Shown here piece after piece: positions 33,612 to 41,486 of a DNA stretch of 56,519 bases (its first letter is position 1; every line of letters begins with the position of its first letter). Source of the DNA: Verrucomicrobiota bacterium. GTDB taxonomy: Bacteria; Verrucomicrobiota; Verrucomicrobiia; JABWAM01. Below the pieces are notes generated by a model. That model made no database searches. It saw only the letters and a program-made list of their open reading frames with translations, and was not told the origin of the DNA. The translations under genes and the position numbers were made by a program. The stretch covers positions 2,211 through 58,729 of the forward strand of contig JAHFSY010000027.1 in NCBI GenBank assembly GCA_023269615.1, written 5' to 3'.

Positions 33612-34484
33612 TCACTGGATTTTCAGATAAGCCGTCAACCCCTCGGCGGGCATGATCGTGTACGCCGTCAGTCCGTTCCATGAGCCGTCCCCGGCCTGGG
33701 TGGTAACGAGGATGCCGGCAAGGCGCCCAGCGATCTGGCTGCATTCCTTGTCCTGTGTCATGTTGAATGCCGTGGAGAAAACATGCAGAGCCATCCCCAT
33801 ATGTCCGTCCTCGGCCGCCATGGTGAAGTACTCATCCTTGAATGGTTTCAGTTTCCCGACAATGGAAAGGAACATTTTTTTGTATCGCTGATCTTTTGTT
33901 CGTTCATAGGCCTTTGAGATGCAATAAGCGGTGAAATAGTGATTCTTGTCCGGTTCATTCTCGATGGCCTCCGAAAGACGCGCAAAAGTTTTTTCGAGCA
34001 GATCCTTGTCCTCGGAGACAATGCAGCCGTACAAATACCAGCCGAGGTGATATCTGGATATGAAGGGGTTCAATTTGCCGTCGCTGGTGAAGATGGAGGG
34101 CTTGATTTTTGCGAAGATCTCGACCGCCTGCTTTTTGCTGTCTGCCAGATCCAATGCCATGACGTGGCAGGAGCTATGATAGAGGTAATCCGGCTCAAAC
34201 TTGTCATTGTCGATGATCCATTTCCTGTAGTCCTGCATGACATCCTTGTATTGAGGAAACGTGCCTTCCACAGACTGGCCGCAGAAAACGACGTAGTCAC
34301 TGTACTGGATGCCGCCAACGCTCTCTTTTCCTTTGAGGAACCGCATGGCCCTGTCCACGGCATTGGTGACATCAGTTTTCCGGAGCTCCTCCCGTTTGAG
34401 GACAAGGCTCTCATCTCCGGCGAGAACGTTGATCGCGAGCAGCAGGATGGTGGCTGCGGGCGTGATTCTTCTGAAAGGTGCCAT
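33612..34484 (-). CDS. Secreted helical protein of unknown function
   Basis: The start MAPFRRITPAATILLLAIN at 34484 gives a clean signal peptide and is preferred over the frame start at 34535. The mature protein (about 267 aa) is helical, with repeated short motifs (HVMALDLADSKKQAVEIFA, YFTAYCISKAYERTKDQRY, GHMGMALHVFSTAFNMTQD) and an ending GDGSWNGLTAYTIMPAEGLT. The repeats recall alpha/alpha-toroid or squalene-cyclase-like proteins. No catalytic residues can be assigned. It lies 51 nt upstream of the SGNH hydrolase on the same strand. Confidence 0.6.
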   Translation of the reverse strand: MAPFRRITPAATILLLAINVLAGDESLVLKREELRKTDVTNAVDRAMRFLKGKESVGGIQYSDYVVFCGQSVEGTFPQYKDVMQDYRKWIIDNDKFEPDYLYHSSCHVMALDLADSKKQAVEIFAKIKPSIFTSDGKLNPFISRYHLGWYLYGCIVSEDKDLLEKTFARLSEAIENEPDKNHYFTAYCISKAYERTKDQRYKKMFLSIVGKLKPFKDEYFTMAAEDGHMGMALHVFSTAFNMTQDKECSQIAGRLAGILVTTQAGDGSWNGLTAYTIMPAEGLTAYLKIQ

Positions 34485-34514
34485 ATGGTTTGTTTCTTTG
34501 CCAGATTGAATGGT

Positions 34515-34557
34515 GATGCGGCCGCCTAAAGGCATTGATATTGGGGAATTCGACGAT
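34515..34557 (+). repeat. Left copy of a degenerate direct repeat flanking parDE
   Basis: This 43-nt stretch matches 35191-35233 at 30 of 43 positions without gaps, with a common core CCTAAA...GCA.TGA.ATT.GGGAA. The two copies bracket the toxin-antitoxin genes. Confidence 0.45.
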
Positions 34558-34569
34558 CCAGAAAGAGCC

Positions 34570-34881
34570 TCACACTCTCCGCTTTAAAAAGAACCTCGGC
34601 AGATCCCGCATGCCATGAAGGACGCGAACAATCACAACTGTCTTCCCTCGCGTCTGGTAGAAGACAAGGTAGTTCCCGAAGCCCGTCACCGCCCGGGAGC
34701 GAACCCCGACAATCCTCCGAAAGCTGCGCTGCGAGCCGATGTCCGGGTTCTCGGCAATGCGTTTAAAACTTTCTTCCGCCACGACCAGAAGCTGGTCAGC
34801 CGCTGCCGGGTTGTCGCCTGCGATATATCGCCAGTGGTGTTTGAGATCGAGACGGGCGCGCGCCTTGACGAGGTAATTCAT
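34570..34881 (-). CDS. parE: ParE/RelE-type toxin
   Basis: The 103-aa protein begins MNYLVKARARLDLKHHWRYI and continues with ADQLLVVAEESFKRIAENPD, followed by VRSRAVTGFGNYLVFYQ and VVIVRVLHGMRDLP. That is the ParE/RelE fold with the C-terminal R-V-L-H-G-x-R-D segment. ParE toxins poison DNA gyrase and RelE toxins cleave mRNA; the length and ending favour ParE. The start overlaps the antitoxin stop by four bases, typical of a TA operon. Confidence 0.85.
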   Translation of the reverse strand: MNYLVKARARLDLKHHWRYIAGDNPAAADQLLVVAEESFKRIAENPDIGSQRSFRRIVGVRSRAVTGFGNYLVFYQTRGKTVVIVRVLHGMRDLPRFFLKRRV

Positions 34882-35144
34882 CGGCGGCGCAAGCCGTTCT
34901 TATGCTCCTTATGAACTTCCGTGCGAAGAACGCGCCAAAAGGCGCTGTCACCCGTCAAATCGGGGCTGTCGATCCCTTCCTGAATCGCTTCCTCCAGCCA
35001 ATCGGACGCTGCACGCCCGGTTTCTTCCTGGTCTCTCCAGCGGCGGAGGCTTTCGCGGATGACATCGCTGGCGTCCAAGTATACGCCTGCCTTGATCTTC
35101 CCTGAAACGAACTTTTCCAAGCTTGGAGCAAGAGCAACTTTCAT
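34878..35144 (-). CDS. parD: ParD-type antitoxin
   Basis: This 88-aa protein has the ribbon-helix-helix pattern MKVALAPSLEKFVSGKI followed by AGVYLDASDVIRESLRRWRD, which would bind DNA as a dimer and repress its own promoter. The acidic C-terminus would wrap the toxin. It is upstream of and overlaps parE. A promoter-like sequence with an internal palindrome lies just upstream. Confidence 0.85.
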   Translation of the reverse strand: MKVALAPSLEKFVSGKIKAGVYLDASDVIRESLRRWRDQEETGRAASDWLEEAIQEGIDSPDLTGDSAFWRVLRTEVHKEHKNGLRRR

Positions 35145-35150
35145 AAGTTT

Positions 35151-35179
35151 AATTTAGCGAATTGCGCTCAATAAAGCAA
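35151..35179 (-). promoter_or_regulatory. Predicted parDE promoter and operator
   Basis: On the minus strand, TTGCTT (35179-35174) and TAAATT (35156-35151) are separated by 17 nt. A palindrome, AGCGAATTGCGCT (35156-35168), sits in the spacer and is a candidate site for the ribbon-helix-helix antitoxin. The parD ATG starts seven bases downstream of the -10, so the transcript would have almost no leader. Confidence 0.5.
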
Positions 35180-35190
35180 CGGAGAACCCA

Positions 35191-35233
35191 CATGTGCCGG
35201 CCTAAAAGCAATGACATTCGGGAACCCACGGAT
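35191..35233 (+). repeat. Right copy of a degenerate direct repeat flanking parDE
   Basis: The partner of 34515-34557. It overlaps the -35 region of the peptidase promoter. Confidence 0.45.
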
Positions 35234-35239
35234 TATAAT
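35211..35239 (+). promoter_or_regulatory. Predicted sigma70-type promoter for the M81 peptidase gene
   Basis: ATGACA (35211-35216) and a perfect TATAAT (35234-35239) are separated by 17 nt. Transcription would start near 35246. A GGGGAA ribosome-binding sequence follows at about 35255-35260, before the GTG at 35265. Confidence 0.65.
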
Positions 35240-35264
35240 CTGGTCATAGAATCCGGGGAAAAAT

Positions 35265-36803
35265 GTGAAGAAAATCAAAACATACAACATCGGTTTTGCC
35301 TGCTTCCTGCATGAGGCGCACAGCTTTAGCAATATTCCCACCACCCTCGATCGTTTCCGCGAACATCACTTTGCGTTGGGCGCCGGGGAGATGCGGAAGA
35401 CGGCCGGCACTTCCACCGAAATGGCCGGTGTCTGGGACATCGCCCCCAGGCTGGGGCTTCAGCTGCACCCGATCTTTCACGCGTTTCCTGTTCCTGGCGC
35501 GCCCTTGACGGCGAAGACCTTCAACTTTTTTTGTGACAAACTGGTGAAGGGGCTCCGCGCCGCGGCTCCGCTCGATGGCATTCTCCTGAATCTGCACGGG
35601 GCCATGATTGCCGAGAACGCGCTCGATGCGGAGGGCGAGTTTCTCCGGATCGCGCGTAAAATCGTTGGGCCGAAGATTCCCATCGTGGCCACCCTCGATT
35701 GCCATGCGAATGTCAGCGAGTTGATGGTGGACATGGCTGATGCCCTGATCCCGTACGACACCAACCCCCACGTGGACTGCTACGCGCGCGGGGTCCAGGC
35801 CGCCCGTCTCTTGCGGGCGATCCTTGATGGGAAAGCAAAACCCTGCATGGTGCTCGCCAAGCCGCCACTGATTCCCGTGCCGCAAAAACAAAACACGGGC
35901 CAGTCTCCGATGAAGGATGTCCACGCGCTGGCATTCAAGTTGGAAAAACTTCCCGGCGTGATCAATGTCGGCGTCGCACTCGGTTACGCTTATTCCGATG
36001 TTCCGGAGGCGGGGATGAGCATCATTGCCATCACGCAGAACGACCCGAAGCTGGCGCGCACCATCGCGGAGAAGGTGGCGCGAAAGGCGTGGACCGTGAG
36101 ACGGGGATTCATACCCGACTTTCCGAAACCCGCCGAAGCGGTGGCCATGGCCATCCGGGAATCCAAAGGTCCCGTCATCCTCGTGGAAACCGGGGACAAC
36201 GTGGGCGCCGGCAGCGCGGCCGATGCGACGGCACTGCTCGCTGAATTGCTGCGTCAAAAAGCCAGGGACGCCGTGGTGATGATGCGTGATGTCGAGGCCG
36301 TGAACGCCTGCTTCAAGGCGGGAATCGGGGCGACTGTGCGTACGACGGTGGGTGGAAAGACCGACGCCTTTCACGGGAAGCCCGTGAAAGTCACGGGTCG
36401 TGTGCGTCTGCTCAGTGACGGTCGCTACGTCAACCGCGGCCCGATGCATTGCATGGAGGAGGGAGTCGAGTGGCAGATGGGCCGTTGCGCCGTGCTTGAA
36501 TGCGGGGGAGTCACGATTCCCCTGACGGAGTTCCGTGTGTATCCAAGAAATGTGATGCAATTGAAGAGCCTTGGAATCCAGCCCGAGTATTGCAAGATCA
36601 TCGTGATCAAGGCCGCCCATTCCTTCCGCCCATCGTATGAACCGATTGCCGCGAAAATCATCGAGGTGGACACCCCGGGCCTGACACCAACCGATCTATC
36701 CAGCCTGCCTTTCCGTAACATCAAACGCCGCCTGTTCCCCCTGCATCCAGACGCGACTCTGAAAAGCATGATCATCTCGGAGAGGTCGGGCGGATGCGAT
36801 TGA
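35265..36803 (+). CDS. M81 family metallopeptidase (MlrC-like)
   Basis: The 512-aa protein begins at a GTG (MKKIKTYNIGFACFLHEAHSFSN after translation) with GGGGAA upstream. Family motifs are present: LNLHGAMIAENALDAEGEFL, IVATLDCHANVSELM, LIPYDTNPHVDCYARG and VETGDNVGAGSAADAT. They carry the D and H residues expected to bind zinc. MlrC opens linear microcystin, but many relatives have other amide substrates. The gene after it encodes a regulator that may control it. A good sigma70-like promoter precedes it. Confidence 0.88.
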   Translation: MKKIKTYNIGFACFLHEAHSFSNIPTTLDRFREHHFALGAGEMRKTAGTSTEMAGVWDIAPRLGLQLHPIFHAFPVPGAPLTAKTFNFFCDKLVKGLRAAAPLDGILLNLHGAMIAENALDAEGEFLRIARKIVGPKIPIVATLDCHANVSELMVDMADALIPYDTNPHVDCYARGVQAARLLRAILDGKAKPCMVLAKPPLIPVPQKQNTGQSPMKDVHALAFKLEKLPGVINVGVALGYAYSDVPEAGMSIIAITQNDPKLARTIAEKVARKAWTVRRGFIPDFPKPAEAVAMAIRESKGPVILVETGDNVGAGSAADATALLAELLRQKARDAVVMMRDVEAVNACFKAGIGATVRTTVGGKTDAFHGKPVKVTGRVRLLSDGRYVNRGPMHCMEEGVEWQMGRCAVLECGGVTIPLTEFRVYPRNVMQLKSLGIQPEYCKIIVIKAAHSFRPSYEPIAAKIIEVDTPGLTPTDLSSLPFRNIKRRLFPLHPDATLKSMIISERSGGCD

Positions 36804-36810
36804 AAACGAC

Positions 36811-37854
36811 ATGGCGTCCAGCAAGTTCATCCAGTCCCGCGCCGAGCAACTGGCCCAGCATTTGAGCGAGCTCATCTCGCGCCGCGAGGTGCCGCATCCC
36901 CTTCCCGGCACCCGGGCGTGGAGTCGTTCGCTCGGGGTGGGGCGGGGCACGCTCAAGATGGCGCTCAGGATCCTGAAGCGCGACGGACTCCTGCGTGTTC
37001 ATCCGCGCAAGCGTGTGCAGGTCGAGCACTCCCGCATGCACATGACACCCTCAGCCCGACCCAGCGTGGTGCGCTGGCTTTTCTTTTGCCGCGATTATCC
37101 GAACATTTCTGCCTGCTCGCAATTCACCGATCCCATCACGCAACAACTGAATACGCGTGAAATTCATACCAGCGTCGAGGTGTGCAACACCGACCGGTTG
37201 AAGGCCATTCATCGGCGGGGACCGCGGCCAAACGAACTGCTGCTGCTCGAGGCCTTCTCCCACAAGCACCAGACAATGTTCTCCGATTTCCGCAGGAGCG
37301 CCTTGTTGATTGGCGATCCATTCGAGGGGATCGGGCTGGCTTCCATCTCGATTGATGTTTGGGCCGCCGTGAGGCAGGCCGTCCATTCGCTCGCACAGAG
37401 GGGCATTCCCCGTTTCACCCTTGCAATCAAGATGGGTACTCGCGTGCCTGTTTTGGAGCATCTCAGGCGCATTTGCCGGGAAGCACCCCATCCGATCCGT
37501 GGAGAGTTGTTTCGTGTGCCCGGTGAGCTGTACGAGATGGGCAGGGCGGCTGAGCGACTTGCCGCCCAGATCCGCCCGCCCCACGGCATCATCGTGATCA
37601 CCCGGTCGCTGGGCATGCTCATGACCGCCGTGTTGCGCGCGGGACTGCGGGTGCCGGAGCAGGTCGAGTTTGTAGGGGTGAACACCACGCTGGAAAACGT
37701 CTGCGTGTGCCCGCTTCCGAGGCATTATCTCTATCCCACGAAAACCTTCACCCGCGCCGTTTGCCAGGCGGCTTTCCATTATTTCGAACAGGGAGAACTT
37801 CCTCCGCTGAGGACGCTCATCCCGCTCAAGCTCACGATCCCCGCCGCCTCATGA
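36811..37854 (+). CDS. GntR/LacI-like hybrid transcription regulator
   Basis: The 347-aa protein has an N-terminal winged helix (residues about 5-70: AEQLAQHLSELISRREV, then SRSLGVGRGTLKMALRILKRDG with the recognition helix) and a LacI/PBP1-like ligand domain (ALLIGDPFEGIGLASISIDV, GIIVITRSLGMLMTAVLRAG, VEFVGVNTTLE). This combination is frequent in Verrucomicrobiota. It is seven bases downstream of the M81 peptidase gene and presumably responds to a sugar-like or peptide-like ligand. The hairpin CCGCCTCATGAGGCGG overlaps its stop and has no T-run. Confidence 0.8.
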   Translation: MASSKFIQSRAEQLAQHLSELISRREVPHPLPGTRAWSRSLGVGRGTLKMALRILKRDGLLRVHPRKRVQVEHSRMHMTPSARPSVVRWLFFCRDYPNISACSQFTDPITQQLNTREIHTSVEVCNTDRLKAIHRRGPRPNELLLLEAFSHKHQTMFSDFRRSALLIGDPFEGIGLASISIDVWAAVRQAVHSLAQRGIPRFTLAIKMGTRVPVLEHLRRICREAPHPIRGELFRVPGELYEMGRAAERLAAQIRPPHGIIVITRSLGMLMTAVLRAGLRVPEQVEFVGVNTTLENVCVCPLPRHYLYPTKTFTRAVCQAAFHYFEQGELPPLRTLIPLKLTIPAAS

Positions 37855-37867
37855 GGCGGGGCGGCTG

Positions 37868-38051
37868 CAGGGCTTACGCATTTGGACTCAGAGGTTCTTC
37901 CAAATCTGGATGCGGGGTGGTTGCCTGTGCTTTTTGTGCCTCTTTGCGGCCAATCCGTCTGTTCGGCACGCGGAAAATGGCCACAAAAAGGCGCAAGAAG
38001 CACCAGGATGACGGGCGGATATGGTTGCCAAACCCAAATGCGTAAGCCCTG
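37868..38051. mobile_element. MITE-like palindromic element with 14-nt flanking direct repeats
   Basis: Perfect 18-nt inverted ends (CAGGGCTTACGCATTTGG at 37868-37885, its inverse at 38034-38051) enclose imperfect inner inverted arms: about 24 of 28 positions match around GTGCTTTTTGTGCC and its inverse. The direct repeat GGGGCGGCTGCAGG occurs at 37858-37871 and 38052-38065. No ORF inside is credible, so it would be a non-autonomous element. It makes up most of the 369-nt gap before the prepilin gene. Confidence 0.65.
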
Positions 38052-38177
38052 GGGGCGGCTGCAGGAAAATCTGGACAAATTGTCCGTCACTTTTATCTGG
38101 GTCGAAAACATGCCCAGTAATGAACGATGGCCAAGGGCATGCTTTTATCGTAAATTCGGTGCCTGGGATCATTCACA

Positions 38178-38204
38178 TTGAAATGAAACGGCAGGCATTT
38201 TAAT
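38178..38204 (+). promoter_or_regulatory. Possible promoter for the prepilin/hexosaminidase-like operon
   Basis: TTGAAA (38178-38183) and TTTAAT (38199-38204) are separated by only 15 nt, shorter than ideal. A Shine-Dalgarno AAAGGA (38212-38217) follows, then the ATG at 38224. Confidence 0.35.
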
Positions 38205-38223
38205 TTTGATCAAAGGAACCAAC

Positions 38224-39081
38224 ATGAAGCGTAAATTATGGTTGCGATTCGCATCATTTACCCTGGTTGAGTTGCTGGTGGTGATCGCCATTATTTCGAT
38301 CTTGTCGGCGTTGTTGTTGCCCGCCCTCAGGAATGCCCGCCAATCGGCAATCAACGCCCGTTGTGTGAGCAATGTGAAACAGCTCACCTTGATGACCCTT
38401 TTGTACACGAACGACAACGACTACTATCTTCCGGTTGCCATCACAGGTTCGTGGAGCTTCGGGACGTGGAGCAGCCAGTTGGCGCCCTACGCGGGGATCA
38501 AGAAAAGCAGCACCCAGGTTGACAATCCCCATCTGGACCAGGGACCTGCTTGTTTTTACTTCATCCCGCTCGACTCCGTGTTTTATTGCCCGGTGGCTGC
38601 AAAGGGAGCACTAGGCTCCAACAACGGCGCCCGATATCCCTATGCCATGAACCATGACTTGCGCCAGCGGGGCACCGTGGGGCTTGGGCAAAGTCCGGCG
38701 GCCATCCGGATGAAACTGGATGAATTTGAGTCTTCCAAGACATTCGCGTTCTCGGAGTGCATGTTTTACTCGGATATCATTTCCCGCGGCACTTTTTACT
38801 ATGGACTCTTCTGGGACAGCATGCCCGATTACGGACCTTCTCACGATGGGAGGGGGCTCCCATTCAGCTATCTGGATGGCCATGCCGAGTACTGGGCCAA
38901 GAGGAATCTCGGCAAGTTGAATGGAGGAGGTGAAGCAACAGGGTTGTACTACACAGATCCCACCGGCCAGTTTAAGTGGAATCACGCGACTTTCTGGGGC
39001 TGGCAGGCCAATTCCACGTTGGTGCAATATGCCGCAGAAGATGCCCGCGTGTTCGATGTCGCGAACGGAATCACCCCTTGA
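38224..39081 (+). CDS. Prepilin-type N-terminal cleavage/methylation protein with H-Xn-DG motif, second copy
   Basis: The start at 38224 ([18 protein letters not shown]) has AAAGGA seven bases upstream and is better than 38206. The leader is short (10 residues) and basic, followed by [20 protein letters not shown]; Glu at +5 of the mature protein is conserved. The C-terminal part has [19 protein letters not shown], the H-Xn-DG motif. It is 285 aa and similar in plan to the protein at 1971-2804. Its stop overlaps a TTG start of the next gene (TTGA), which suggests a shared transcript. The role is unknown. Confidence 0.85.
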   Translation: MKRKLWLRFASFTLVELLVVIAIISILSALLLPALRNARQSAINARCVSNVKQLTLMTLLYTNDNDYYLPVAITGSWSFGTWSSQLAPYAGIKKSSTQVDNPHLDQGPACFYFIPLDSVFYCPVAAKGALGSNNGARYPYAMNHDLRQRGTVGLGQSPAAIRMKLDEFESSKTFAFSECMFYSDIISRGTFYYGLFWDSMPDYGPSHDGRGLPFSYLDGHAEYWAKRNLGKLNGGGEATGLYYTDPTGQFKWNHATFWGWQANSTLVQYAAEDARVFDVANGITP

Positions 39082-41480
39082 GAGAAAACGTCAGGATTGT
39101 CACGCCACGGCACGCCGGGGCGCATGCTCGAAAAGCCTCCGGGGAATTGTGCCGGTATGTCCGGTTGCAAAGCGGGGTGACCCCGTCCACCGGAAAGCTG
39201 GATGAAGCAGACATCACGGACGGGACCATCGTGCTTTCAACGGTGGAGGACTGTCGGACATTGCTTGAGAGGGCGGGTTGCACGCGGGCCGGGATACCGG
39301 AGCATGGGAAGGATGATTTCCTGGTCAGACGCGTGGAAGCGAATGGGAAGAGCCTCATGTTGGTGATCGGGGGTAATGATCTGGCGGTTCTCTACGGCGC
39401 CTATGCACTTCTCGAGGAAATGGGCTGGGTGTTCCAGATCAGCAAGGACGTGCTTCCGCAAAAGACCACTGGCGTTCCGTGGCCGGACGTCAACATGCGC
39501 CTTCAATCGAGGGCGACGAGACGGGGAATCCTGCTGGCGACGGTGTTCCCGGACCTCGTTGTTTTTGGGCTGAAGGATTATGAACGACTGCTCGACCAGA
39601 TGGCCAAGCTGCGGATGAACTGGCTGGTCTGGTGGCACATCAACAACTGCCCATGGCTGGATTTCAAATGGAAGGGCGAGCGGCCTGTCCTCGGAGACAA
39701 CGGGCATCCGGACAGCGCGTTTTGTTGCTGGCGCGGGGCGGCGGGTTCGTTTCGCACGGATGACTTGATGGTGGGAAGCCGTCATTTTCCCGCGACGCGA
39801 CTGCTTCCCATCGAGATGGCGGATTGTGTGACGGAGGAGGAGTTTCTGGATAAAGGCCGCTGGTTTCTGTCGAAGATCTTCGACATGGCGGTCGAGCGCG
39901 GCGTGGAGCCGGCGTTTTGTTTTGATCCCCGGACCGCTGCCACCAATCACGGGCGCATGCTCGGAGGACGGCCGGAAGGTTCGTTCGGCGGATACGTGGG
40001 CACGAACCTGCCCGTCACACATCCCGATCTGGCCGAGTTCAACCGCGCCCGCATCCGTGCGATCATGACCGCCTATCCCCAGGTGCGCTGCCTGAATTTC
40101 AACATCAGTGAACACGCGGTGGTGACGGACTCGCCGGATGAACTGGCACTCTTCAAGCGCATGCAGGAGGAATCCGGCCCCGCGTGGGAAAAGGCGCTGG
40201 AAGCCCATCGGATGAGCTGGCGTGAGGAGGCTTTTCCGGTGGAGGGGCATTTTCAGTCCGGCCTTGGCTGGATTCATGTCATGCGCGACATCGCCGCATT
40301 TTGCGAAAAGGAATATCCGCACGTCACGCTGATGGGGCTGGGCATTAACCGGGCGGACGTCCTCCATCTGACGGACGCCCTGCTGCCCAAGAGCGTGCAA
40401 TTTTCGGACATGCATGGATCCTGCGCGTTTGCGGCCCATTACACGGGGGCGCACATGCCCTTGGAAATCTTTGGCGACGTGCCCAAGAGGCGGACGACGC
40501 TGATCTGTCCCCGGCTGGATGATGACCAGCACATGACCGAGCTCAATTTTCACGTCCGCCAAAACATCAAGGACGGCATTTTCGACGGCTGCTCCCGGAT
40601 TGGCATGACGGGAATGCTGATTCAAGTCTTTCGCCCGAGGGGGCATGAGCACAACATGCGATTCCTCATGGAGACACTCTGGGAGGCGGGGGTGACGGAG
40701 GATGTGTTTTACCGTCGCTATTGCGAGCGGCTCTTTGGCGCGGCGTCGGAAAAAATGCGGAAGGCGTACAAGGTGCTTGAGGATGAGGACGAGCGTTTTC
40801 TCGTGCTGCTGGACCAGGACCAGGACCAGCGTTACGGCGAGCCGCTGTGGGCGCAGGGGATCAAGGCGTTCGTCCATCAGCCCCATCTGGTCAACGGTCC
40901 GTTTTCACCGGCGAACCGGAAGGGCTGGGCAGCCTTCCGCGAGAAGGTCCGGGAGCATCAAACCCGCGCCCAGGGTCTTGCCAATTTTGATCGTGCGGCT
41001 GCGCTCATGCGGGAGGCGTTGCCGATGGCGTCCGAGGGCTCGAAGGAGGAGGTGCGGTATCTGCTGAACCGGGTCGAGGTGTTCCGTGACTGGTGCGCCT
41101 GCCTCGTGGATTGCCTGACGTTTGCGGAACGGTACGAGGAAGCTTTTCGACGGAAGGCGGACGGAGACCGGAAAGGATTCGTGGACGCGCTGGCATCATG
41201 CCGTCAGCAAGTGGAGGCGCTGCACACCCGGCAGAAGGCCCTGACCGAAAAATTCAGCGAGATCATTGACTCGCCCAATGATCGCGGACAGCTTTTCTGC
41301 ATGAACCGCCATGGGCTGGCCATTTTTGGAGAGTTTGCCTGCGCGGTCCGGCAGGTGGACGACTTTCACAACGGGCGGGCGTATTGGCAGCACCGTCCGG
41401 ACTGGCGCAAGGTCAACGACGGTGGGGGGTGGTGCGAGCCTTACAACTGCGCGCTGGATGCGTTCATGGAATTTCAATAG
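39078..41480 (+). CDS. Hexosaminidase/alpha-glucuronidase-like glycosidase (DUF4838-like plan)
   Basis: There is no ATG near the plausible start. A TTG at 39078 overlaps the upstream stop and gives an 800-aa product; the frame start at 38976 lies inside the prepilin gene and is rejected. The N-terminal domain ([39 protein letters not shown]) is that of GH20- and GH67-type enzymes with a family domain 2. A TIM-barrel-like region follows ([44 protein letters not shown]). A helical C-terminus completes it. Catalytic acids are not certain; FNISEHAV may carry one. No signal peptide is visible. It probably cleaves a hexosaminide or uronide bond of the shared substrate. Confidence 0.6.
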   Translation: MRENVRIVTPRHAGAHARKASGELCRYVRLQSGVTPSTGKLDEADITDGTIVLSTVEDCRTLLERAGCTRAGIPEHGKDDFLVRRVEANGKSLMLVIGGNDLAVLYGAYALLEEMGWVFQISKDVLPQKTTGVPWPDVNMRLQSRATRRGILLATVFPDLVVFGLKDYERLLDQMAKLRMNWLVWWHINNCPWLDFKWKGERPVLGDNGHPDSAFCCWRGAAGSFRTDDLMVGSRHFPATRLLPIEMADCVTEEEFLDKGRWFLSKIFDMAVERGVEPAFCFDPRTAATNHGRMLGGRPEGSFGGYVGTNLPVTHPDLAEFNRARIRAIMTAYPQVRCLNFNISEHAVVTDSPDELALFKRMQEESGPAWEKALEAHRMSWREEAFPVEGHFQSGLGWIHVMRDIAAFCEKEYPHVTLMGLGINRADVLHLTDALLPKSVQFSDMHGSCAFAAHYTGAHMPLEIFGDVPKRRTTLICPRLDDDQHMTELNFHVRQNIKDGIFDGCSRIGMTGMLIQVFRPRGHEHNMRFLMETLWEAGVTEDVFYRRYCERLFGAASEKMRKAYKVLEDEDERFLVLLDQDQDQRYGEPLWAQGIKAFVHQPHLVNGPFSPANRKGWAAFREKVREHQTRAQGLANFDRAAALMREALPMASEGSKEEVRYLLNRVEVFRDWCACLVDCLTFAERYEEAFRRKADGDRKGFVDALASCRQQVEALHTRQKALTEKFSEIIDSPNDRGQLFCMNRHGLAIFGEFACAVRQVDDFHNGRAYWQHRPDWRKVNDGGGWCEPYNCALDAFMEFQ

Positions 41481-41486
41481 CCCATT

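Noticed and set aside
35244..36620. A 458-codon open frame on the minus strand
   Set aside because: It is antisense to the M81 peptidase gene, which has clear family motifs and a promoter.
37836..37865. Intrinsic terminator after the hybrid regulator gene
   Set aside because: The CCGCCTC/GAGGCGG hairpin overlaps the stop codon and is not followed by a T-run.
39237..40886. A 549-codon open frame on the minus strand
   Set aside because: It is antisense to the hexosaminidase-like gene, with His- and Arg-rich composition and no family pattern.
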